Both the position numbers and the translations under genes were made by a program. From a virus: a stretch of DNA of 64,000 bases. A model generated the notes under the pieces. That model did not search any database and was not told the origin of the DNA. It saw only the letters and a program-made list of their open reading frames with translations. The DNA lies in the IMG/VR virus record IMGVR_UViG_3300028676_000005, positions 1 through 64,000 of that record; one strand, given 5' to 3'. This document shows positions 8,482 through 15,271 of this stretch, one piece after another (the first letter of the stretch is position 1; each line of letters begins with the position of its first letter).

Positions 8482-8935
8482 CCAGAGTCGGATTATCTTT
8501 AATGGCCGTAGTGGCCATGTCCTTCCGTGGGGCGTCTTCATTGACGTCTTCTTCTTGTTCTGGAGCTTTCCACCCCAGCTTGACACCAGTTGCTTCGAGA
8601 TCCATTTCGATGCGCACGCTAAACAGATTACCGCCCACTGATTTAAACGAAGTCTTTACGACCAATCGTTTATCCCAACCGGCTTGATGGATAAGTGACT
8701 GCACATCATTAATACACTTATCAAAAACCATATCTGGCATTACCATTGGATACATCGTCTCGCCAATGTCGATAACATGCTGAGTAATCTCGTCACGTTT
8801 TTCTTGATCGGCTGTATTGACGTAATCCACGGCATTAGTTAGAAAGCTTTTAGCGATTTCCAAACGCACGCCAATGTGCTCAGATTTCTCTAAGACAAAA
8901 CTTTCTGCCAAAGCCAATAGGTTAATACTGGGCAC
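8372..8935 (-). CDS. Hypothetical protein, 187 aa
   Basis: Unrecognised. Starts at GTG 8935 with AAAGGACA seven bases upstream; no in-frame ATG fits as well. The first 60 residues are helical and the middle (residues 90-115) beta-like. The C-terminal third is charged and low-complexity (acidic EQEEDVNEDAPRKD, then Arg-rich RQARSRTRPRQ and KFIRDIKKRS), looking like a nucleic-acid-binding or flexible tail. The last 110 bases overlap the next gene. It is the second gene after the PhuZ terminator. Confidence 0.7.
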   Translation of the reverse strand: MPSINLLALAESFVLEKSEHIGVRLEIAKSFLTNAVDYVNTADQEKRDEITQHVIDIGETMYPMVMPDMVFDKCINDVQSLIHQAGWDKRLVVKTSFKSVGGNLFSVRIEMDLEATGVKLGWKAPEQEEDVNEDAPRKDMATTAIKDNPTLDDINAFHRQARSRTRPRQPQLSDRGGKFIRDIKKRS

Positions 8936-8947
8936 GTTTATGTCCTT

Positions 8948-9268
8948 TTAATAATCAAAAGAAACAGTAAGATGATTCTTGTGTTTGCCTACCGCTTTAA
9001 TGCTAACAAAAGCGTCGCGTGGTACACCCAAGAGATTACTTACCACCTGTTCACGCAAACCTTCGAAGTCATAACCGCTCATGCGGACATAAGTTCTAGG
9101 TTCTTCAAAGTCGTTAAACCCTTCTTCGATCAACACTGACATTAAATCAGTGACGTCTAATCTGCGACTGGAGACGCGTTTCTCGGCTCCTAAGACTCGT
9201 GTCAGGGAAAACTGCTTAATATCCACATGGAAGCTTCTAGACACCTTGTTGGCCCCTCCGTTAAACAT
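8948..9268 (-). CDS. Hypothetical protein, 106 aa
   Basis: Unrecognised. The frame stays open to 9334, but that would begin inside the terminator hairpin after PhuZ. ATG 9268 (MFNGGANKVSRSF) has AGGG upstream and is preferred. The protein is soluble and basic at its N terminus, with a mixed alpha/beta pattern and no clear motif. It is the first gene of the small-gene string after PhuZ, so its transcription must come by read-through of the terminator or from a promoter in the 9270-9350 interval. Confidence 0.68.
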   Translation of the reverse strand: MFNGGANKVSRSFHVDIKQFSLTRVLGAEKRVSSRRLDVTDLMSVLIEEGFNDFEEPRTYVRMSGYDFEGLREQVVSNLLGVPRDAFVSIKAVGKHKNHLTVSFDY

Positions 9269-9312
9269 AGTATCAGACCCTAGTTTAAAGTTAACAAAAA
9301 ACAGACATAAAC

Positions 9313-9342
9313 TAAGAGCAGTGGCTAGTGCCACTGCTCTTA
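9313..9342 (-). terminator. Hairpin terminator after phuZ
   Basis: TAAGAGCAGTGGC / GCCACTGCTCTTA, a 13-bp perfect stem just past the phuZ stop. On the minus strand it is followed by TTTATG and later TTTTTTG. Confidence 0.85.
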
Positions 9343-9355
9343 TTTAGGCCTGGTG

Positions 9356-10372
9356 TTACAGGATCAAACCATTGGCGTTGGCATTGCTTGCTTCAACGGT
9401 GCGGCTGACGAAGGTACTGCTGGTCTGCGCTTTGCGTTTTTCCAGTTCCGCCAGTTGTTCGGTCAGCGTGGCTACGGACTCGCCGTGGTCCAGCAACATG
9501 TGCATTTGGTTTACGCCTTCTGGCAGGACAGTATTCGGAGAGAAGACACCAATCGAACGAACCACAGCGCCTTCAAAAGCAACAGTGATGTTTTCACGCT
9601 TGTCGTACAGGCTCAGGTGGGCAACAGGAGTCTTGCCTTTGAACTTGGCCGGCTCGTCATAGAACGAGATGTGCGACAGGGTTGGTGCAACCTTGTAGTT
9701 CTTGGAGTAGTCCAGAATTTCCAGCAGGTCGCTGATGTCTTGTTCTTCGTTTTCACGAGTGGCGTACAGCGAGAGGAGCGAGATCTTGTTGATCAGTGCG
9801 CGGTCAATCTGGCCGCGGGTCTTGCCTGCTTCGTTACGGAATTCCATATAAGGAATTGCGGCGTTCAGTAGGTTAGGCCCGGTTTGCAGCAGCAGGGAGT
9901 GAACGGTCTTCAGGGAGTTTTCCATTTCTACCTGGGTGGTGTGGTCAGTGATGATTGCTACGACCACGCCTTTGTAGCCTTGTTGCTTCAACCAACGCAC
10001 GGTCAACAGAGCCAGCATGGAACCAGAACCACCGGCACCGGAGCACAGAACCACAACTACGCCTTTAGGACGGTTTTGAGTCAGGGTCTGGTCAACGAAA
10101 GGAATTGCTTCCTCGTAGTTGGCGCCCATTACTTTGCCGGAGCCTTGTGCTTCTTTTTCATTTGGGGTGCCGCCCTTAGGAGCAGGTACGCGGAACAGAG
10201 GAATGTTCAGTTCTGGCTTCAGGCGATTGTTGCCGCTGGCGTCGATAGCGATGTAACTGGCATTGGTGACACTGGCGCTCAGACCGCTGGTCTTCAACAG
10301 CATTGCCATGTTGATACCGGCGCCGCCACATGCGATGAAGCTCAATTCGGAATTAACAACTTGATTAGACAT
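9356..10372 (-). CDS. phuZ: Phage tubulin PhuZ
   Basis: 338 residues. Residues 111-118 (SGAGGSGS) are the tubulin/FtsZ GTP-binding signature loop, preceded by an FtsZ-like N terminus with a glycine-rich first loop (CGGAGINMAML, residues 15-25). The length fits phage PhuZ (about 315-345). PhuZ polymerises into a dynamic spindle that centres the phage nucleus in the host cell and carries capsids to it; it is found in phiKZ, PhiPA3 and 201phi2-1. The C-terminal tail is Ser/Asn/Ala-rich and less acidic than in the best-studied homologues. It has its own TATATTAC motif 67 bases upstream (10440-10447) and a strong terminator, so it is a monocistronic unit, and it shows the biased codon use of abundant proteins. 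Confidence 0.93.
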   Translation of the reverse strand: MSNQVVNSELSFIACGGAGINMAMLLKTSGLSASVTNASYIAIDASGNNRLKPELNIPLFRVPAPKGGTPNEKEAQGSGKVMGANYEEAIPFVDQTLTQNRPKGVVVVLCSGAGGSGSMLALLTVRWLKQQGYKGVVVAIITDHTTQVEMENSLKTVHSLLLQTGPNLLNAAIPYMEFRNEAGKTRGQIDRALINKISLLSLYATRENEEQDISDLLEILDYSKNYKVAPTLSHISFYDEPAKFKGKTPVAHLSLYDKRENITVAFEGAVVRSIGVFSPNTVLPEGVNQMHMLLDHGESVATLTEQLAELEKRKAQTSSTFVSRTVEASNANANGLIL

Positions 10373-10439
10373 GTGCCACTCTCTTCTACTGGGTTAAAAA
10401 AATCTTTAGAGAACTATTCTCTACTGTTATTACAAAGTA

Positions 10440-10448
10440 GTAATATAG
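10440..10448 (-). promoter_or_regulatory. Early-type promoter motif upstream of phuZ
   Basis: Minus-strand CTATATTAC, exactly the phiKZ early core TATATTAC, about 67 bases before the phuZ start, with an A/T-rich flank (AAAAACTTTTTGG). Confidence 0.75.
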
Positions 10449-10504
10449 AGCCAAAAAGTTTTTGACTCCTATAATTAGTTGATACAGTTAAAATGCAAAA
10501 AAAA

Positions 10505-10544
10505 GCCTCGTTCTCAGAACCCGATTAAAGGTCTGAGACGAGGG
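10505..10544 (-). terminator. Hairpin terminator of the tRNA cluster
   Basis: CCTCGTTCTCAGA / TCTGAGACGAGG; on the minus strand it is followed by a run of eight T. It ends transcription of the tRNA cluster before phuZ. Confidence 0.85.
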
Positions 10545-10864
10545 TGGAGTATCAAACGGTTACAAACTCTTGTACTTAAACAAGAGGCAGGAATATAAAC
10601 ACCAGGCCTTTCGTTATGTGCCAGTATATTCGCGGTTCGCAATACCGGTGGTTCACAAAAGGTCTGGCGGGAAGTTTTCATTGGTCTTTTTACATCGACC
10701 AGCAACCAACAAGCCTTGGGAGGTACCCGTTGGTTGGCTACAAAGGACTTCCTAACCTCTACAGCAAGCGACAAACACCAGGCGAAAAGAGACGTCCAAC
10801 TGACATCTCCGCAAACAGTGAAGGATGGCACTGTTTACTTACACGGCCGCTAGACCATGTTGGG
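10545..10864 (-). other. Non-coding 3' end of the tRNA cluster
   Basis: No credible gene; short open frames lack ribosome sites. It contains two clear hairpins: AACCAAC (10704-10710) with GTTGGTT (10729-10735), and AAACAGTG (10813-10820) with CACTGTTT (10829-10836). On the minus strand it is the 3' part of the tRNA transcript. Confidence 0.6.
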
Positions 10865-10956
10865 TGGAAGACTGGATGGATTCGAACCACCGACCAGCGA
10901 GGAGGGTAAATGATACCCGAGGACTCCCCGTTCTAACCAACTGAACTACAGTCTTC
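10865..10956 (-). tRNA. tRNA of uncertain identity with enlarged anticodon arm
   Basis: The acceptor stem (AAGACTG/CAGTCTT, plus an extra G-C pair), D-arm (GTTC...GAAC with AGTTGGTTA loop) and T-arm (GGTGG TTCGAAT CCATC) are canonical. Between the D stem and the variable loop there are about 12-15 more bases than normal. A possible outer stem (CGGGGAG/CTCCTCG) encloses an inner hairpin GGGT-ATCATTT-ACCC, which would show anticodon CAT after U33. No normal 7-base anticodon loop closed by a 5-bp stem can be drawn at the standard position. CCA is not clearly encoded. It may be an interrupted tRNA, a modified-arm tRNA or a decayed one. Confidence 0.6.
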
Positions 10957-10961
10957 ACATT

Positions 10962-11050
10962 TGGGGGAAAGGGCAGGACTTGAACCTACGACCTCCGAAC
11001 AAAGGCATGACCATTCGCACGGTGCTCTAACCAACTGAGCTACAGTTCCC
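10962..11050 (-). tRNA. tRNA of uncertain identity with enlarged anticodon region
   Basis: Canonical D-arm (GCTC AGTTGGTTA GAGC), variable loop AGGTC, T-arm (GTAGG TTCAAGT CCTGC) and encoded 3' CCA. The acceptor stem is imperfect (GGAACTG vs CCTTTCC, with a possible G-1:C73 pair). Between base 26 and the variable loop there are 28 bases instead of 17. Only the outermost CCG/CGG pairs at the expected place; the interior holds GTCATGC, again with CAT after a U. The amino acid cannot be assigned from sequence alone. Confidence 0.55.
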
Positions 11051-11206
11051 ATAAATCTTGACTCGTTTACATGTGATTGGTTGTCACACGCATACTTTCT
11101 GAGGGCACGAGGCACCACCCATTTGGCGAACACACCAGTAACCCACCACAGGCCCCAACATGTCGTTTATCAGAAAGTTTCATCACCCATTGCTAGGTAA
11201 AGAAAA

Positions 11207-11282
11207 TGGCTCCGCGACCTGGACTCGAACCAGGGACCAACAGATTAACAGTCTGCTGCTCTACCAACTGAGCTATCGCGGA
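11207..11282 (-). tRNA. tRNA-Asn (GTT)
   Basis: 76 bases, full cloverleaf: acceptor TCCGCGA/TCGCGGA, anticodon stem CAGA-CTGTTAA-TCTG with anticodon GTT, T-arm with TTCGAGT, encoded CCA. Confidence 0.95.
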
Positions 11283-11414
11283 ATGTAGCAGAAATCATTA
11301 GACATGTCTTAGGACTTTTACCCCACGTTTTTATCAAGGGCCGACTGCCTAGGCGCCCTGCGTGTTTTCTTTCTTTACCAGATTACCTTGATCACGGGGT
11401 CTGATAAAACAATG

Positions 11415-11490
11415 TGGCGGCGTAGCCAGGAGTCGAACCTGGAACCTTCGGTTTTGGAGACCGATGCTCTGCCAGTTGAGCTACTAGGCC
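11415..11490 (-). tRNA. tRNA-Trp (CCA)
   Basis: 76 bases. Anticodon arm TCGGT-CTCCAAA-ACCGA gives anticodon CCA. D-arm GCTC/GAGC, T-arm CCAGG-TTCGACT-CCTGG, encoded 3' CCA. The acceptor GGCCTAG/CTACGCC has one C-C mismatch. Confidence 0.92.
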
Positions 11491-11894
11491 TAATCTAAAT
11501 CTTGGGCGTCATTGGGTTCTTACCACGGGCCTTCAGCGGTGACCGACGACCAGGTCACACCCACGTTCTTCAGCCGAAGCAACGACTAAATCTTGAAATT
11601 GAATCCGTTAGCTATTATCAGGGTAGGAGACTGCCCGGTTACCAAGCCTGATAATAACTGAGTCACCTAGTCACGGAAAACAACGTAGGTAACTGCCAGG
11701 ACACCCCTGGCTGGTGTAACAGAGTTAATCCCCCGACTCCCATCTGTTACTTAACACGAACCACCAGCGTCATGGGTCAGTGTTAACATTTGAATTCAGG
11801 TAGGTCTACAGACTTTTACTGTACGTCATGAGTAACAGACCGGCCTCCAGATCTGTAACGGTTTTCTTCAGGGCGCAGGGCAGCGGCTAGAATA
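11491..11894 (-). other. Structured non-coding spacer within tRNA cluster
   Basis: No coding frame with a ribosome site. Three hairpins are visible: GTGACC/GGTCAC (11539-11558), TATTATCAGG/CCTGATAATA (11613-11622 with 11647-11656), and GTAACAGA/TCTGTTAC (11716-11723 with 11743-11750). A fourth, imperfect one lies near 11830-11860. Loops are 8-24 bases. Confidence 0.55.
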
Positions 11895-12016
11895 AGGTAG
11901 AGAGTGTGGGATTCGAACCCACGGGAGCAAGCTCACAGCCGGTTTCAAAGCCACCGCGCGGAAGACCGTACCGCAACTAATCCACCAGCCTCCTTCAACC
12001 ACTCGGACAACTCTCC
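11895..12016 (-). tRNA. tRNA-Ser (TGA) interrupted by about 35 bases in the anticodon loop
   Basis: Acceptor GGAGAGT/ACTCTCT, class II D-arm (TCCGAGTGGTTGAAGGA), long variable arm (TGTGAGCTTGCTCCC) and T-arm (GTGGG TTCGAAT CCCAC) are those of a bacterial tRNA-Ser. The anticodon stem GCTGG/CCGGC is complete, but the loop is 42 bases. Its 3' end reads TTTGAAA, a perfect Ser TGA loop. Removing 35 bases between positions 31 and 33 would give a standard tRNA. The insert folds as GCGG...CCGC inside. CCA is not fully encoded. It may be intron-bearing, an arm-extended tRNA or a broken gene. Confidence 0.75.
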
Positions 12017-12375
12017 AGAAACAAGATCCGTTCGCCATGACTGCAAGAAGGCGGATAACCGTCTACCAGCAATATGTTCTTACTTTCCCGTAGCCACGGA
12101 TAACAGCGGACCGAATACCCTGGAACAACATGAATGGGTACTGGATCAGCACGGGAAAGACCTCATGCGAGGTGGGTCGTCAAGGCTACTCTAGGAGTGC
12201 GTCGACTATCGAGCCAGCGACCAGGCCGGCTAATGAACGGGTCATCCCCGTTTATCCAGTTACAGGTGCCGTGAATGGGGACCTGTAACCAAATTTGTAT
12301 TAGAGTAGGGACATTATCCTTAGTCTCTTCGAAGGGCCCTCCGCAGATTGCACCCAAGACTGTATACTAACCACC
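12017..12375 (-). other. Structured non-coding spacer within tRNA cluster
   Basis: No supported gene. Adjacent hairpins AACGGG/CCCGTT (12236-12252) and GTTACAGGT/ACCTGTAAC (12259-12267 with 12281-12289). Confidence 0.5.
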
Positions 12376-12425
12376 CAATGTGTCGTGAGGGACTCGAACC
12401 CTACATGCCGCTATGGCGACAGAAC
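12376..12425 (-). other. tRNA-like 3' fragment
   Basis: A T-arm-like segment (AGGG TTCGAGT CCCT) is followed by ACGACAC, which could be the 3' acceptor strand, but no matching GTGTCGT exists upstream and no CCA follows. It is either a decayed tRNA or one whose 5' half I cannot find. Confidence 0.35.
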
Positions 12426-12484
12426 CCAACCTACGCATTGATGATCTGACTTACCTGCCCGAGGAGACTAAGGTAAATCAAATA

Positions 12485-12561
12485 TGGCGCAACCAAGGGG
12501 ACTCGAACCCCTGACCACCCGCGTGACAGGCGGGTATTCTAACCAACTGAACTATGGGTGC
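12485..12561 (-). tRNA. tRNA-Asp (GTC)
   Basis: 77 bases. Anticodon arm CCCGC-CTGTCAC-GCGGG, anticodon GTC. D-arm GTTC/GAAT, T-arm AGGGG-TTCGAGT-CCCCT, encoded CCA. The acceptor GCACCCA/TGGTTGC has one mismatch. Confidence 0.94.
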
Positions 12562-12574
12562 TTTGTATAACATA
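12561..12574 (-). repeat. Direct repeat copy 1 (TATGTTATACAAAG on minus strand)
   Basis: Identical to 13119-13132. This copy reaches the first base of tRNA-Asp. The TATG start resembles the phiKZ late promoter core, so the repeat may be a promoter or a tRNA leader duplication. Confidence 0.6.
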
Positions 12575-13118
12575 GTAAATCGGGACGAAGTCGATATGAG
12601 TTCTACTCTCATACTCTCTACAAGTGATCGAAGTCACTAGCAGTCTGGATCGCCCTTCATCATCGGCTTTTCATCCTTAAGCGCAGTAAACCCTGACGAC
12701 CGTTAGGCTAGAGGGAACCCACATTGCCCAGGTTTATCCAGATACCATGGAACCCATGGATTCTTTTTCAACACCGTCATATAACAGTGTCGAGTAATAA
12801 GTTAAGGAGAGGTCGCAGACGTGAACCACGGTCCTCTCCTGACCTTGAGACTATGATAAGGGCGGCGCCGCCGATATCACGTAACAAGCCGCCTCACTTT
12901 GTCAGTAGCCAGCCCGCGTGCTTTGCCGCAGAAGCGGCTCCCGCGAAACTGGTCTGTAGTAGACTTAGTGTGACTAAGAGTCTTGACGGGACTCCCATAG
13001 GGTTTTGATAAGAGCGCCTGTCACAGCTAACCCCGACCATCATAATTCATCCGGCACCACCCTTAAGGCTCCGAACAGTTTCCCCAAAGGGAAATTCCGC
13101 GAGATCATTTACTGGTCT
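12562..13118 (-). other. Non-coding leader of the tRNA cluster with tRNA-like fragment
   Basis: No protein gene with a ribosome site. It holds a T-arm-like segment with TTCACGT enclosed by GGAGAGG/CCTCTCC (about 12803-12841), a palindrome GGCGGCGCCGCC (12871-12882), GCCGC/GCGGC (12924-12937) and CTTAGT/ACTAAG (12964-12978). It is bounded on both sides by a 14-base direct repeat. Confidence 0.45.
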
Positions 13119-13132
13119 CTTTGTATAACATA
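13119..13132 (-). repeat. Direct repeat copy 2 (TATGTTATACAAAG on minus strand)
   Basis: Identical to 12561-12574. It lies at the upstream end of the tRNA cluster, seven bases after the stop of the 586-residue gene on the minus strand. It is a candidate promoter for the cluster. Confidence 0.6.
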
Positions 13133-13139
13133 ACAACTC

Positions 13140-14900
13140 TCAGTTTTCTTCTACCAGCGCAAACACAAATTCACCTTCTGATTGATGCACATTCCAGACA
13201 GTTTGCGTTTTAGGTGGGTAGACGTCAGTCTTGCCGAGTGGAGTAACCATTGCGGGAAACTCCATCATGTGCTGCGCGGTAGATATCTTGACCGTGTCAG
13301 TATAAGAACCAGCACCACAAGTAGTCGTAACTCGCACATCGGCTCTGAGAAGCCCTTTAACGTGATCTATTACAAATGCTTTGAACTTATCAAGCCCTTC
13401 TTCAGTAAGGTTGTTTGCAATACCTACAGGGATGTTATCAAGCTTGTCAAGCAAAACTTGTTTCATTTGATCGGTATTGGGGGTTGCTGTTAATACTGCT
13501 TTCGAATCTGCATCAACTTCATCAAAAACAATTTTACCACCGTCGAGAGCATAGACCTTAAAATAGGTCTTGCTTGCTGCTGGCTTAAGTTCTCCGCCAA
13601 GGATGGCCACGTGTGTAGGTGGCAATTCAACAACGCGGTGTGCTGTGTCGAGAGTAACCTGAACGAGATACCCGTTAACATCCGGGGTTACTTTAACAAG
13701 TATGTTTCCCTCAAATGGTTTATAGATCGTGTCGCCAATAGCATTTGTAAGTATTACAAGAGAACTCTTACTCAGCGTGGCGGTTATTTCACTAGGGATA
13801 TCAATTTTGTAATGAGGTTTTTCAATTTCCTCAACACCAGCCAATTGAACTCCGGTGCTTACTGACAACGAGGGTCCTTTCAAAGCATCAACAATGCCTG
13901 AAACAGACGTTTGCGCCGCACTAAGGGTTTCCATAAATTGAGGATGTGCCTCGTAAAAACGTTTACGAGCTAAGGCTGTTTGGTAATAGTCACTCTGTGC
14001 CGTATTATCCAGAGAAAGTTTAGTGAGGATCACAGCGCCCTTATCGCGGTAAACTCCGAAAACACTGTAATCACCCATACCAATATAGGCTTTAAGATCG
14101 GCAGGCAAAAAGTCTTTTGGTGTCATTGTTTTGCCAGGGTAATATGCCGTGCAGCTATATTTGTCATTATCAGCCGCCACTACCAAAACACTGGACAACA
14201 AATTACTAACAATCTCTGGGGTATGGACAATAACAAATGTAACATCTGGGTCATCTGTTAACTGTTTTTCACAAGCTTCTAAAGACTCGGGCGATAATAC
14301 TTCTTCTATTGCGCCGAGGGCTTCCTTGGAATTAAGAAACCAAGGTTTGCCTACTTCAGTTACCGTAATGGTCTTTGACTCAGGATTGTACTTTTCTGCG
14401 TTCTCTTTAAGCAGTGTAAGAAAGACATAAGAAACCAGCTTGGTCTTACGCAATTGTTCAATAATCTCGTCACTGGCATAAACACCATACTCACGCACTA
14501 GCGATGGAGCGATGCAGTAGAACGGGTAGAAGTCCAGTCCGATAAAAGCACCAAACTCAGCACCACGATGCTGCTCTTCCATTTTTTCTGGTTTGAAAAT
14601 GGGAGTACCTGCGATTACGTCTACCGTTTTCTCGGCATAGGTAATCGGTTTGATTGGCTCGGGTGTCCCAACCTTGGTCAGGGCCTTATAATCGATCTTC
14701 GAGATGGTATCACCCTTCTCGTTCATGATCCACGCATCATTGGCGATGATGTGTTTAGAGGGTGGGTTGCTAACCGTAAGTACGGGAACGCCACCCAAGT
14801 CTGGATCAGAGGCAATCACTTGGATGTTGACGGGATCTACCGCAGTGAGGAGCCGGAAGCTTACACCGTCTTTCAAGAGCATCTTTACATGTACAGTCAT
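13140..14900 (-). CDS. Hypothetical protein, 586 aa
   Basis: Unrecognised large soluble protein. ATG 14900 has CAGGAAAC upstream. The sequence is beta-rich (Val/Thr/Ile alternation such as MTVHVKMLLKDG and GNILVKVTPDVNGYLVQVTL), with a helical middle (residues 130-200 and 300-345) and a beta-rich C-terminal part. It has no signal peptide or membrane segment. It is the last gene of the minus-strand unit that starts near 17437 with the proteasome-like hydrolase, separated from its neighbour by a hairpin at 14961-14997. Several short neighbours share its KVLDDRG/GDVI-like beta style, which hints at a family of related proteins, but I cannot show homology by eye. Confidence 0.78.
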   Translation of the reverse strand: MTVHVKMLLKDGVSFRLLTAVDPVNIQVIASDPDLGGVPVLTVSNPPSKHIIANDAWIMNEKGDTISKIDYKALTKVGTPEPIKPITYAEKTVDVIAGTPIFKPEKMEEQHRGAEFGAFIGLDFYPFYCIAPSLVREYGVYASDEIIEQLRKTKLVSYVFLTLLKENAEKYNPESKTITVTEVGKPWFLNSKEALGAIEEVLSPESLEACEKQLTDDPDVTFVIVHTPEIVSNLLSSVLVVAADNDKYSCTAYYPGKTMTPKDFLPADLKAYIGMGDYSVFGVYRDKGAVILTKLSLDNTAQSDYYQTALARKRFYEAHPQFMETLSAAQTSVSGIVDALKGPSLSVSTGVQLAGVEEIEKPHYKIDIPSEITATLSKSSLVILTNAIGDTIYKPFEGNILVKVTPDVNGYLVQVTLDTAHRVVELPPTHVAILGGELKPAASKTYFKVYALDGGKIVFDEVDADSKAVLTATPNTDQMKQVLLDKLDNIPVGIANNLTEEGLDKFKAFVIDHVKGLLRADVRVTTTCGAGSYTDTVKISTAQHMMEFPAMVTPLGKTDVYPPKTQTVWNVHQSEGEFVFALVEEN

Positions 14901-14960
14901 GATAATGTTTCCTGTTTTATCGAGTGAGTACTGCTAGGGAGTTGTATTACGTTCTACGAT

Positions 14961-14997
14961 TACTGCTAAGACCCGAGCCGCCCCAGGTCTTAGTATT
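14961..14997 (-). terminator. Possible hairpin terminator
   Basis: TACTGCTAAGACC / GGTCTTAGTA stem after the gene ending at 15008. The T-tract is weak, so it may only attenuate. Confidence 0.5.
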
Positions 14998-15007
14998 GCA
15001 ACTACAG

Positions 15008-15256
15008 TTATTTTATCCTTAAGGCGTGCAACTCTTCTTTTGTTGCTTCATAGATCACGTTGCCACGGTCATCAAGAACTTTGATACCACCGTAAATAGT
15101 GTAAGATTCTTTTTGAACCCCAAACTGCGTAATGTAAACTTTTGGATCAGGTACTAATGAGCTTGGGGTGTGGATATCGAACTCTAATTCTTTTTCATCG
15201 AGTACGACAATTTTTACATTGCCGTTTGAACTCTCTAAAACTAATTTCATACTCAT
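15008..15256 (-). CDS. Hypothetical protein, 82 aa
   Basis: Unrecognised. ATG 15256, with a second ATG two codons later that could also serve. Beta-rich small protein (MKLVLESSNGNVKIVVLDEK, then GGIKVLDDRGNVIYEATKEEL). The GGIKVLDDRGNVIYEA segment resembles a segment of the 239-residue protein at 15781 (LVIMTDSGEVIERYTTNQL), a possible shared fold. It is 15 bases downstream of the 166-residue gene in the same operon. Confidence 0.7.
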   Translation of the reverse strand: MSMKLVLESSNGNVKIVVLDEKELEFDIHTPSSLVPDPKVYITQFGVQKESYTIYGGIKVLDDRGNVIYEATKEELHALRIK

Positions 15257-15271
15257 GATGTAACCCTTTTG

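Noticed and set aside
11904-12194. 96-codon plus-strand frame in the tRNA cluster
   Set aside because: It lies over tRNA-Ser and structured spacers, has no ribosome site, and its start is antisense tRNA sequence.
10545-13118. CRISPR-like or prophage attachment region
   Set aside because: Hairpins are not evenly spaced repeats and there are no regular spacers. The phage is of a lytic family and no integrase is seen.
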